Below the pieces are notes generated by a model. That model saw nothing but the letters and a program-made list of their open reading frames with translations. It was not told the DNA's origin and ran no database searches. Shown one piece after another: positions 43,315-55,206 of a DNA stretch of 64,000 nucleotides. The position numbers were made by a program, and so were the translations under genes. Origin of the DNA: Montifringilla adamsi (Eukaryota > Chordata > Aves > Passeriformes > Passeridae); the NCBI GenBank assembly GCA_017590115.1, contig JAGGNK010009114.1, positions 23,813,978 to 23,877,977 on the forward strand, written 5' to 3'. How positions within the stretch are numbered: position 1 is the first letter of the stretch; every line of letters starts with the position of its first letter.

Positions 43315-44424
43315 TCTCTCTGCTCCACATATAAAAAGAATAATAATCAAGTGCTCCCTTCTCTGAGGTAAGCTTATTTCCTTTTCACTTTCCTTTCAGG
43401 TCACATTTCCAGGTCCCTTGTTAGCATTGCAGCTCGCTTTCTGAACTGCCTCTAATTTGTCCAGCTTTATTTCAGTAGGATGATCAAAATTAGTCACAGT
43501 AGTCCAGCTGTGGCCTCTCAAATCCATGTGCACAGGTCTAATGAGTTGGTGTGTTTTATGTGCACTGTGCTCAGTAAAAAATTCTATTCTTAATTTTTCC
43601 TAATGACTCTGCAAGTTGCAAATCATTAGGAGGCTGCATGGAAGGCAGTCTGGCTGGTTTGTAGCATCTCAAACCATCCTTTTGTTCACTTTTTCTTGTT
43701 AAGCACTGAATTTTTGCCTCTGTTTTTGCCCTTTGGATGTCAGAAGTTCTATGTTCATTTTTGAAGGTAACTTCTGTTTCTAATGATTTGGTTTTTATTC
43801 ATGGTGGTATACCCATTTTTAGCTCTTTCTCTTGTTTTTGTGCCTTGTGTTCTTATTAAGGTCTTGAAATCAACTGCTAAATATCTGATTGTAATGAAAT
43901 GTCTCTGAGAAAAATGAAGCAAAAAAAGATTTTGAATGCATTTATGTTCCCTTTATATTACCTGCTCTTTTTCCCTGTTAATGGATCTACACTACTTCCC
44001 TTTGCCTTTAACATTGATATTATTTTGCCTTCACCCTACAAAGGCTATGAAAGTAAATTAATGACTGCAAATTAAGTACCCAGTTAGGCTTTTTTCTTCT
44101 TCATTATACTGTCTGGAAATAAATGGAATTTCCAAGATGGGTTTTGCTACTTTGAGCAATGCATGCATTAAAGCCACGTGCTCGCAATGAGAGTGACATG
44201 AAATACCGGCTCAGTGGAGTGTCATCTATCCTGGCGGCTGCAGGAAGCACCAGTCCTGCAGAAATCAGGGCATGGTGATGCCACAGGGGCTGGATCAGCA
44301 TTTACAGGCACCAGGAGCAAATTGCAGAGGTGCAAACAGCTGTAGACTTGGGGTTTCCTGGTTGGTGACAGCTTCCCACTGTGACTTGGTGTGTTGATAG
44401 GTGGAGGGGGAAATATTTGTCCTG

Positions 44425-44624
44425 CCCTGGTAGTGTCCTGTCAGCTTCTTCAGGGTGAAGGGAGCTTGTGAACAATGATCTCCTTGACAAGGTGTCTCAC
44501 CACTTAAATCATGGCTAACCCCATTCCAGCCCTGGTCAGGCTGCTCTCCCTCTTTCTCCACCATCTGTGGCCATGAGGAATAGCCAGCTGTTGCCCTGGT
44601 AGTGTCCTGTCAGCTCCTTCAGGG
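44425..44624. repeat. Direct repeat, copy B, with a nested 31-bp tandem repeat
   Basis: Copy B of the 134-bp repeat occupies 44461-44593. It is flanked on both sides by a 31-bp sequence (44425-44455 and 44594-44624) starting ccctggtagtgtcctgtcag with a single mismatch. So the copy sits inside a 169-bp tandem unit whose second repeat is partial. Confidence 0.75.
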
Positions 44625-47261
44625 CACTGAGTCCTTCCTTGCCTTGGAAGGAGTTGGGTCTTTCCCTCCTGCCTCCATCTGTGACTGTTCCATGCTTATC
44701 CACTGGAAAAAGGGCAGAATAATGAATATACTCCCAGTGAACACATGCATTTGTGGCCATTTCCACTGCTGAGGTGTGTGGTGGGTGTCTGATTGTGCCA
44801 GTGCTGCTCTCTCCAGTGCTGGTACCCTGCTTGCCCCGTGTCTCTTGTGAGCATCTGTTTTGTGACTTTTTGTGACTGCACTGTTCTACCCAGAGGGAAC
44901 AATTAAAGTGGACTATGTTGTCTCTGGAGTGACCAAGGTTTCCTGCAACAAGGCTGTTCTTACCTGGTGACCTGCAGAAAAATTAAGACCTTATTTTCTG
45001 CTGGAGAGGTGTGAACAACCACCAGAGTGAGTCCACACTTGACCTTGCTTTCCTCTCAAATACTTTTTTTTTTTTCCTTGTACTTTTTTTTTATTCTCTT
45101 GTCCAATCTGTCTGCTGGGGATTTTACTCACAGGCTGTCATCTGACCTTTCTGCCCATGACTGTAAAATTAATTAAACACGCCTCTCTCCATGCATGCTC
45201 ACTAAACAGGCTGTCCATTCCAGCATTAGTTAGTACAGAGTTCCCATCAATATTAACAGGAGATATCTGAATACAGGGCATGGAAATTCTGCACTCTGCC
45301 TGCTGTACAAATCAGCTCACTGTACATCCCCTCCATGTCCTGTACGTGTAGCCTCTTGTCCCCTGTGTCCTTTTGACTTAAATTTAGTTTGCCCTCTACT
45401 TTCCCCTCCATTGCTGTGTTCTACATGGGCAGTTGGCCGTGTGACTTAATCATATTGGTCTCCTCCTGCTGCTTTACCTCAATCATCTCCAACCTTTTTC
45501 CACTGAACTGACAAAGGGACTTTCTCCTGCGCCATGGAAAACATGAGCTAAAGCAATATGACAGAGCTGGGGTTCTGCATGCATAATTTCAATAACATCC
45601 CGTGTAACCAGTCACCGGGCTGAGCTCTTTTTAATGAAATCACCCTTGTTATCAGCCTGTTTTTATTCAGTTCTCACAGAAGGATTGCTCACAGCATGAG
45701 TCATGCCAGGCATTTCAGTGTCTCTCTCAGGAAAACAGTAAAGATAATAAAAAGAGGTAAAAGCATAAAAAAACATTTGGAAATATAACACTTAGGAGCA
45801 GTGATGCTGCTGATAATTTTCAGCCATTTTGCAGAACATTAAGAAAAAGAAAACTCAATCAAATGCCAAAAATGACATTTTATTTATTGATATTTTTTTA
45901 AAAATATTTCTGGGCTTACTTGCATCATTGTGCAATTTTAAAGTTCCATCTTTTTTCATTTTAAGGTTTTCTGCTCTTCTCCATAGAATAATAGAAAGCT
46001 CAGCAGGGCAGGAAAAGACACTCATTTAATCAAGTGAGGCTGGGGCTGAGCCCCCTGCCATGGCTACAGTGAGGTGGTGCTGAGGGCTGAAATGTGCCCT
46101 CCTGCTGCCATCCTTAGGGAGCACGGTGAACACTGTCCCTCTGGCTGGGGAGGTGCTTTCTGACCTCAGTCCTCTCCTGTCCAAGCAAGGAAGGATCACA
46201 CCACACACGAGCGTGCACTGAGATCGTCTCTTGTTGGTTTTTTTGCATACATTTTCCTCCAAAAAGTACTTTTTTTCTTTTTTTTTTTGCAAAGTCATTT
46301 GGTGATATCTACATCATTATGAAGCTTTCCTGGCACTGCATCTGCTGATTGATGGCTGTGAAAATGCAACATATTTCATTTTCTTTTCCTAGACATAAAG
46401 CCAGCTGCTAATGGTTTTCCCAGGGTGAAGCTGGCAGCTGCAGGATCAGGTCTCAGGGCTCTGAAATGTACATTTGCAGGAGAACCACCTGGGCTTTTGG
46501 CTGTTTCATTAGTGGTCATTACTGCTTGTAGAAAAGGATCTAAGCAGAGTGGGTGCTGAGCCTGGCTGTAAATTCTGGGGTTTGATTTGGGAAACCACAG
46601 CCGTTAGTGTCGGATGGAAGCGATCTCAATGATCTCAAAATCTTTCTGTCTGTAATTAAAACGTCCATCTCCTGTTTCCAAAACCATATTGAGTCCCATG
46701 GTTTAACAGTTCACATTTATTTACTTTTATTCATCTGCCTCTTCAAGTCAAATACAGAAACTAATGCATAAGTAGCACCCTTTTAATGTTAATTGTGAGT
46801 GCTTGCTGAGGACTGAAGTGTGAATGCCAGAGCATCATTAAGATGAAACTGTGGCTCTCTGCAGACACCAGACAGCAATAAGTAATCTTCTCCTTCAGTT
46901 CTTGGATAAAATGATTATCTAATTCACTCTAGAAAGAGGTGCTTTATTTCAACATGTCTATATTTAGTCTGACTTTCCTGTATTTAATACACAGCAAGGG
47001 ACAAGGGACTGTGGTGGTCTCCAAGGCCATCTGGGCTATGGGATTGTTGTTCTTCTGCTTCAAAACCCCTCTTTGACTTTGAAAAGAAATGGTGGGATTG
47101 GTCCCTCCTGGATGTGTGAATGGCATGTTCTTCTGGGAGGTGGAGGCAGGCAAACTTCAGGGGCTTTGGTGGTGCTGGCTGTTGCTCCCTAAGCTGAATT
47201 TTTAAAAGACAGGCAGGAATTCTTACCTTTCCTAGAGAAAGATAGACTCACCTGGATGCCT

Positions 47262-47295
47262 GGGGGGGGGGGGGGGGGGAAAAAAAAAAAAAAAA
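47262..47295 (+). repeat. G18 tract followed directly by A16
   Basis: Eighteen G (47262-47279) are followed by sixteen A (47280-47295) and then gcgcgggg. Such a run can form a G-quadruplex, and it is also a frequent site of sequencing or assembly error. Confidence 0.9.
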
Positions 47296-50200
47296 GCGCG
47301 GGGAAAACATTCCCAAATAAAATAAAGCAGAGCTGTGAAGACATTCCCTGTCAGTTTTGTAAGCTGCTGTCAGGCAAGGAGCAGGAGGATCTGCATTTGC
47401 ATTTCGTGGAGTGTTTCACAGCCACTTAAATGGGGAAGAACAAAGCAGGAATGATTGCTTGTGCTACAGTTTCTGAGAGCAGCAAGAGGATTTCATAATC
47501 ACACAAAATCGCGCAAGCACAAATTTTGCATTGTTGGCCCCTGACAGAAAACTGACCTTGACATATACTTGAACAATCTTAAATAGAATAAATAGGTTTT
47601 ATAAGCAGAAATACTGTAAATTGTAAATCAGAACCTTGCTTCCACGTAGGGAAGTCCTGTTTGCTTGATTTCTAATCTGAATGATCAAGAAGAAGCATTC
47701 CTAATTGTTGAGTGGTTGAGAAGTGGGCCCAGAGTTTACATCCTTTTCTCCTGTGAGGCTCCGTGGGTTGAATTCTCTCTCCTCAGTGAGTGGCACAGAG
47801 CCTTTAGATAAGGAACCTGTGAAGAATGGCTGAGCGGTGAAAGCTATTATCCTAAAGTCTGATATTTACTGGATTCCTGCTCTTTGCCTTTCTAGCTGAG
47901 TCACAGAATTTCCTTTGTTGCTGCACATTCATTTCCCTCCTTCCCCCAGCAAACACCATTGAATTGAGCAGGCACGTGTCTTATACACAGTTGCCCAGAG
48001 TCATCTCCAAAAACCCTTTTAAGTCCTGCTCACATACAAATGAGCCTTGAACACTCCCAGGGCAGAGCAGTGCATTAGCAAGCCTGAGAATTAACAATAG
48101 AATTGGGTCAATAAGAAAAAGATATCCTATCTGATCACAAGGTTCCCACCGCAACGTGAAATTTCAGTGCTGGAAATACAGTAGAGCAACAGTTAAATTA
48201 GTGCCACTGTACAGAGCTCATTTGGAGCCCTGCCTGCTTGTTCTGATTTGCACAAGCAGTGGGAAAGGCTATTAGGATAATCAGGAGAATGGAGAGCTTG
48301 CATTTAAAGTATAGGTTGAAATTAATTTGCTTAGCCTAGCAAAAGGGAAAACGAGGATGCATTTTGTGTTGCTGATATGTGCATAGCAGGGAGGGGAACT
48401 TGGGGTAAGGGAGAATGTGGTGAAAACATCTGCTTTCAGAGCAACATCTGTGAACATATTTGAGGTGGAAAATAGGGAATTTCTTTCTTTTGAAAGGTAA
48501 AGATCTAGGTGATTAGAGCAAAATATATTTTTTCCAAGATGGAATTATCCCTTGCCACAATAGCAAGGGACTCGACCTGAGCAAGAGCCATGGCATGGTT
48601 GGTTCAGGAGGGGCTTCTGTCCTGTCACTGAGGGAGTGTCACTGCGTGGTGGCATTGGCCAAATCCTTTCTTTTCTCTGAATCAGAACATGGGTGTGACC
48701 AAAACATGACCTCTGTGTGGCAGGCAAAAAACCAGAGATGCCCCCAACCACACTGACTGGGCAGACAGGAATTATATCTCATGGATGTAATCCTGAAAAA
48801 CTTCCCAGAGACCAAAAATGAGCTTGATGGAAGAATCTCTCCCCCAAGGTTACTTGGGTATATTTAATGAAAGGAAAATGTCTGCACATGACTGCAGACA
48901 CTGAAGCTGGAAGATTCTGGATCAGGGGATCAGAGAGCTCTGAAAGTTTTGAAAATATATTCTTGCCCTCACCCACTGCAGATTTGATTGAATGCTTACA
49001 AACCATGTTATTGTTTACAATATTTCACTCTTCTGATGCAAGTATTTTGAAACCTGTTATCTATTTTGTTATTTTATCATCAATTATTGAATTATTGTTG
49101 GGGGAGGTTTGTACATTCACCATCTTATCATAAATATCCTGGAATATAAAAATATCCAATTTTTACACTCTTCCTATGAATAAATTAAGTTGGATTTATG
49201 AGGCTTATGGCCTGTTCTTCCTCTGTTCTTTGGAGGGCTTTGTGAATGTGCAATGAGAGCTCTTATTTCTTATTATGGAATTTTATAGTCACCATGTACT
49301 GGGTTAATGTAAGAAGTATAAATAAGGATATGCATTTGCCTGTGAGATATTTGAATATGGAGAAGAGCATCTGAAGTTCAGAAAATATGAACTGAAGCAC
49401 AGACTGTATATCTTACTTTGTAAATAGGAAGAGAAACTGTTTCAAGTGCTGAAAAAAGAATGGAGTGTGTGGGCCTTGTCCCCTAGGAAAGGTAAAAAAA
49501 CCATTGGATTTTTTTTTTTTTTTTAAGCCATCGTGCTCTACTCTCCAACTACATTTTAGCAAACAGCCTCAGATGCTGCAGTTGCTCCCTCTCACCTGCT
49601 GGGCTCCTGCACAGGCTTTCACAAAGTGAAAGAAAAGGCACTGAAAGCAAGAGAAGCTGGAAAGGATTAACAGCCAGGATGTTTTGCCTTCCAACAGTTC
49701 CTCTTCTCTTTGGTCTACAGGAACTTGGGTGTTGTTAGTTCATGCAGCCTGAGACCCAGACAATAACCCCATCCTACTTTTAAAAGAAAAAAATAAATAG
49801 AGACACACAAAATACTTTTTATTAAAGAACAGAGGCTAAATCCTGTGATTCTCTCTCCTGTGCCTGAGCAAAAATGATCCTCATTCATCCCTGCCCTGTG
49901 TCCTTGTCCTTGCCATAGCTGAATGCTGCTTTAGCAGCAGCAGCTCCAGAAGGATGCAGGCCATGTCCCTGACACAAAGGAGGGGATGGGGATGGAGCCA
50001 GCACAGCTGTGCCTGAAGAGACAGCAGCTGGAGAGGACTGGGGTGGCCACCAAAAGAGAGAACAGCTGGAAAACAAAAAAAAAATTGTTTTAAAGGAGGC
50101 ACAGACAAGCTGGCTTAAGTGAGAGGAGCAGGTGCTGGTCTGGAGAGGCGAGGTCACCTCGTGGGCTGGGGAGACCCTGGGAAAGGAGCAGAGCGGGAGA

Positions 50201-51654
50201 TGGGAAGGAGAAAAGAGAGTTTGTGCTTCACACAGGTTGGGGAAAGCCATTCCAGCAGCTCTGCAGCCTCTGGGCTGTGGCAGCAAAAGGCCGTGGGGAA
50301 GGGGCTTGGCACAAGTGACGTTTTTGGTTTCCCTTCCAAGCAGAAATTCGGGGGAAGCCAGCAGGAGGCTGCTGCTCCCAAAGGGCTCTCAGCCCTCCTG
50401 GGCAGATTTCCTTCTGCTGCCAGCAGGATTGGCTGTGGCTGTCTGTAGGAATGGGACAGCACAAGTTCATGGACAGGCTGACTGTAAAGCTCAGTGTTTT
50501 GGAGTAGGGGTTCCTGCTCTTTGTGCAGTACTGTGGATGAGAGCTTTTGTACTCCTTTCACTGCTAAAAACCCATTTTCCTTTAGCCCTAAAAGTGAGAG
50601 TGCAACAGGTATTCTAAGCATAATGGGCACTTTATTCAAAAGGTTAAAAATCGCTCTGCTCTAAAGCAAAATGGTGATTTCTCACTGTGCCTCACTGCTG
50701 TACCCATCTTTGCTGCTCTGGGGTGCCAGAGGGAGAGCCAGGCAATTGTGCTGTGTTCTGCTTTGCTGTGAAATCCAGTCAGATTAATGAATTTGGGGTC
50801 CCTCGAGATTTGCATAATTTATATGCACATCTTGCTGTTTAAAGTGTTTTACGAAGTCAGGAAATAAATTGTAGGTTTTATAAAAATATCATCATTAAAA
50901 ATTGACTTGTACTAAATATTGGCTCCAGGAGCGTGTTTGAAGTTCAAGTATGATGGATTGTTTTCCTCACTGAAAACTATAAAAAACCAGGAGAGACTTA
51001 TGATGATAAAAAGTACTTTTTTTAGGTGGTTACATTATCAATCTTTATATTGAGCCAAATGCTGCTTGCATTTCTTCTGTGCATATTTTATTGACTTCAT
51101 TGTGACCCATTGGGGAAGGACAGAAATATTTGTATTACAGTGAAGAAATATTGTCACATACAAAATCAAACTGTGTTCTTTAACCAAATATAAAATTTCA
51201 GAAGACAGAAATGTCTTTAATATGACTTAATCACTCCAGATTCTGGCAACCTGCAATAAATTTTCTGCTATAAAAACAGAAGGGGAATTTTCTTGCCTTC
51301 CTTTGCCTTAGTAGCACAGATATCAAGATGATGAATGTTATTTTTTCAATAGTTTGATTCAGGAGAAAAAAATGTAAAACTATGCAAAGGGGAATGTGTG
51401 ACATGTAAGGCTGATTCAATGTTTTTTTAATGAAAATGAGTTTGAGGACAGCTGCTACAATGAAAAAATGAGCCAAACTCTGTTCACTGTATGGCTGCTC
51501 TGTTCCCAGTGAAAATCAGTGGAGCTGGACAGGACCAACAGCCTTGAATTTCACGTGGTATTGCATGTTAAATAACACAAGTTTAAAATTAGACACAGTC
51601 TTCTATTTTTATGTGATATCAAACCAAGACTCAATTGTTTGAGCAGGGAAGAGA

Positions 51655-51892
51655 GATATGCAAAAGAACTGCTTAAAATGTGAAGTTCTACCTTGCTGCT
51701 ATGATTAAGTTTTTTACAGAAAGGGTGATAAAGTTCTGGAATGGTTTCCCTGGAAAGGTGGTGGATGATTAAACACCATCCCTGGGTGTGTTTAATAAAG
51801 CCTGGATGTGTCCCTGGGTGCCAGGGTTTAGTTGAGGGGCTGGGTTGGACTCAGTGATCCTGGAGGTCTCTTCAAGCCAGTGATTCTGTGAC
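51655..51892 (+). mobile_element. CR1 LINE 3' fragment (first of a pair)
   Basis: Contains ttccctggaaaggtggtgga, accatccctgggtgtgttta, tggatgtgtccctgggtgcc, gggttggactcagtgatcct and ends cagtgattctgtga. A similar copy in the same direction follows about 260 bp downstream. Confidence 0.85.
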
Positions 51893-52154
51893 CAGACATG
51901 AAGCAAGAAATCCTTTCCTATCCTTTTCCCCTGGAACAAGGGTGCTGGGAGAGACAAAATGTCCAAGGAAAAGACTGAGCAGGAGCTGGAGAACAGCAGG
52001 TGGGATGAGGCAGGCTCTGGGCAGGGCAGGAAGGAAGCAGAGTCCCTGGGCAGGGATAGGAGGCACAACAGCACCAAAACCTTCTGCTAAAGCTCCTCTC
52101 ACAGCCCTTGGCTTGAACAGAGTGACTTGGGCACACAAATGTCTCCTCATCAAG

Positions 52155-52322
52155 CACTGGAATGTCTGCCTGGGGAAGTGGTGGAGTCACCATCCCTGGG
52201 TGTGTTTAACAAAGCCTGGATGTGTCCCTGGGTGCCAGGGTTGAGTTGAGGTGCTGGGGCTGGGTTGGACTCCATGGTTCAAAGGTCTCTTCCAACCTGG
52301 GCATTCTGTGAATTCTGTTTGT
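52155..52322 (+). mobile_element. CR1 LINE 3' fragment (second of a pair)
   Basis: Starts near cactggaatgtctgcctggg and carries the same ordered blocks as the copy ending at 51892 (gtggtggagtcaccatccct, ctggatgtgtccctgggtgc), ending gcattctgtgaattctg. The shared tgtccctgggtgccaggg version suggests both belong to the same CR1 subfamily, or that one arose by local duplication. Confidence 0.85.
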
Positions 52323-55175
52323 ATGGGCCCCACAGTGTGAGACTGCAGGGGCAGGGCAGGGCTGGCTGCAGGCTCGTGCTTTCCCACCCAGTCCTTCCCG
52401 GGAATACAGCAAAGAGCTCTCTCCTGCTGGATTTACTGCTCAGCAAGCTCTGCCCTCAGTCATGGAACAGAATGGCCAGGCAAAAGGGAGAGAAGCATCC
52501 TTCTGCTGCTCATGGAATGGGTTTGAAATAAGTTTTCATCTCTGTGTTGGATATCTGTGAAAATAAAAATGGAATTCTGAAATTCTACTCAATGGCTGCT
52601 TTTTCTCCCATTTTGCTGCCCAATTCTTGCCTGTTTGACTGTCTTGCCTCACTGAGAGCCCTGAGCCAAAACAGGATGGGAGTTTCCTTAAATAACAACA
52701 TTGAGATCATGAGGCAAATATGGGCAGAGCTGTGTAAAAACTTCTTGATGATAAGCACATCATGAAAGTGGTCCCTGAAGCCCAAGAGACTGATGTTAGG
52801 CAGTGGCTGTCCTACAGATGCTGTTCTGCTGCTGGGTGCTGTGTGTTACTGCCAGCTCACGTTCCTCCACAGCTTCACTTGGGCTTCAAATCAACAGTCA
52901 CACACTGATAAGTTTCCTGGGCCTTTATTTTCCAGTCCCCTGAATTATGGGCTAGTGGCAAAATCACACAGATAAAATCTTCCAGATGCCTTATCTGCGT
53001 TTCAGGAATAAATAACGTGCTGGGTTTCCTCTTGAACTCTCTCACAAAATGCATCACTAGGGGTCACCAGAAAGAAGCAAAACTTTGTTATTTAACCTGG
53101 AATGTCTGTGAATTTATACAGTGTTTTTCAGCTAATCTTTTAGAGAAGGTAATTTAGTCTTCAAAAAGCAAGACAAATTATTTTTCTACAGACAACAGGT
53201 ATTTCCTGCTAATGAAAATGCCATTATAGAAGGCCTGTGTTAAAAGAAAGAAGGGAAAGAAAAAAAAAAAAGGTTTGTGTGCAATTCCTCACTCCCATAA
53301 TTGCATGCTGATACTGAATGGACACTGTGATTTGAAATTTTACTCCAAGCTAAAATAAGATGTTTGCCTTTCTGGTTTGGTAACCTGTGTCAGAATACTG
53401 GCTAATTTAGCAGTCTGAATTTTAATTTTTCAGCTGGGCTTTTACCAAGCAGCAATGAATTGATTCTGATAAAAAATGTACTACGATATCTTTAAGTTCA
53501 AAATTGTAGAAATACAGATTACAGCTTTTCAGAATTTGTTCCAGCTCTTTGCTTGCAAATCTTAGAAAATATATCATGTGAGGTGATGAGGACTTTACCC
53601 AAGGACAGTCTGCTCAGGTCAAAAGATGAATATTTCAGGATATTTTGGGAGAAAAGAGCAAAGATAATATGGGTGGAGTTTAGTGGAGATTTGAAAAAGA
53701 ATGAAGAAAAGAACAATACAATGATGCCAAGCCAAATTCTTGGTGCTGAACAAAGGCAAAGTTTACCTGTGAATATTCAGCCAATGGTCAGTTTGGCTTT
53801 AGCAAAGATTAAGAACAAGTCAAGGGATCAATCTCTTTTCAAAATAGATCTATTTCTGCATTTTTCCAATGGCTTGATGCCTGTCACAGGAGAGGCCAGT
53901 GTTTGTAGGGGTGTTTGGATGTGCTGAGATCAGAGATCTACCTGTGCTGCCATCAGTGAACATTCATGCATGTTCTCCCACGCTTTGTCTTGTTCCTCTT
54001 CAGTTTGGGTAGAAATGGCATTCTTTCCTCCTCCCTCCTCAAATGTATATATTTTACAGCTAATGAAAAAGCTCAGGAAATATAACTGTCCCTTGTATTG
54101 ATTTTGCTTTTATGTAGTGCCTTTTCCCCAAATGGATGCCAGAAGGCACTCTTAAAATCAAACTATATAGAACAATAATTTCTACCAGAATGGAAAAACA
54201 TGGCAGCAGCTTAACAGAGCACTTTAGTGCTAGGCAACACTTTAGGAAATGAAGGTGGCTTTAAAGAGCAGGAATAAGCTCATGGCCTTGAAGAAGTTAT
54301 TGGAAATGAATAAAGAGCAAGATCAAGAACAGCCTCTGTAATCCACAGCTGCCCACTCTGGATGCAGGGAATATATTTCCAGTCCCTTGCTCAGAGCCTC
54401 TGATATTGGGAAATGGGTGTTTCCAAGAATATCTTATAGGCTGAAATGTTATTTAAGTTATGAGGGCTCTTAAGATGTCAGATTTCAGCTCATGTCACAA
54501 ATAAGCCAAGAGTCCCCAGCCCTTCACACAGAAATTGCTCCAGTATATCCCTGTCTGCTGTGGCCCTGCTGCCCCAGCTCCAGGACTCTTCCAGAACCTC
54601 CCAAATTCAGGAGTCCTGTGCCTTAAGAAAAGTGATGCTCTTTGTAAAGTAGAAGTTAGGTTCTCTTTATCCCTTTTTCTTTATGTAAAATATCTAGTTG
54701 CCTTATGCCTTCCCTTAAGCATATAGGGGATGCAGGATAGTCCATGGCTTTCTTTGGGCATAAAAGGACCTCTGATTAAAAAAAGAAGCTGGAAATTGGT
54801 GTGTTAAAGCATTGCTTCCAAGGCACCAATGAACATAAATCACTCCTTTCTGCATTGCTGGGGACTCACAAACAAGTATCATTACTAAAATTGAAATTTA
54901 TTGCCCCTTTTATTCAGCTTGTTCATTCTTCTAAAAAAAAAAAGTATGCTCTGGTTAGAGCTGATCAGGAATTTTAAATGTTGTTTATTTTACATGCTGT
55001 GAATGAAACTTTTTATAGAAATTTGAATGCAAATTTAGTTGTTGGTGAAGGTTTTATGTTAGGAAAGGAGGAATTTGAAGGCTCATTCACTTGGGCATAA
55101 GGTTTTGACCAAAATAAAAAGTATTGATCAATTGATGATTAGTCTATTTACTCATCTAACTATGCCAGACTGCTT

Positions 55176-55206
55176 CATTATTATTATTTTTATTATTATT
55201 TTTTAT
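55176..55206. repeat. ATT microsatellite
   Basis: Two short runs of attattatt separated by tttt, in intron 1. Confidence 0.75.

Noticed and set aside
45985..46200. Possible reverse CR1 tail (atagaataatagaaagctc)
   Set aside because: Only the first few bases resemble a CR1 end; the following blocks do not match the expected order.
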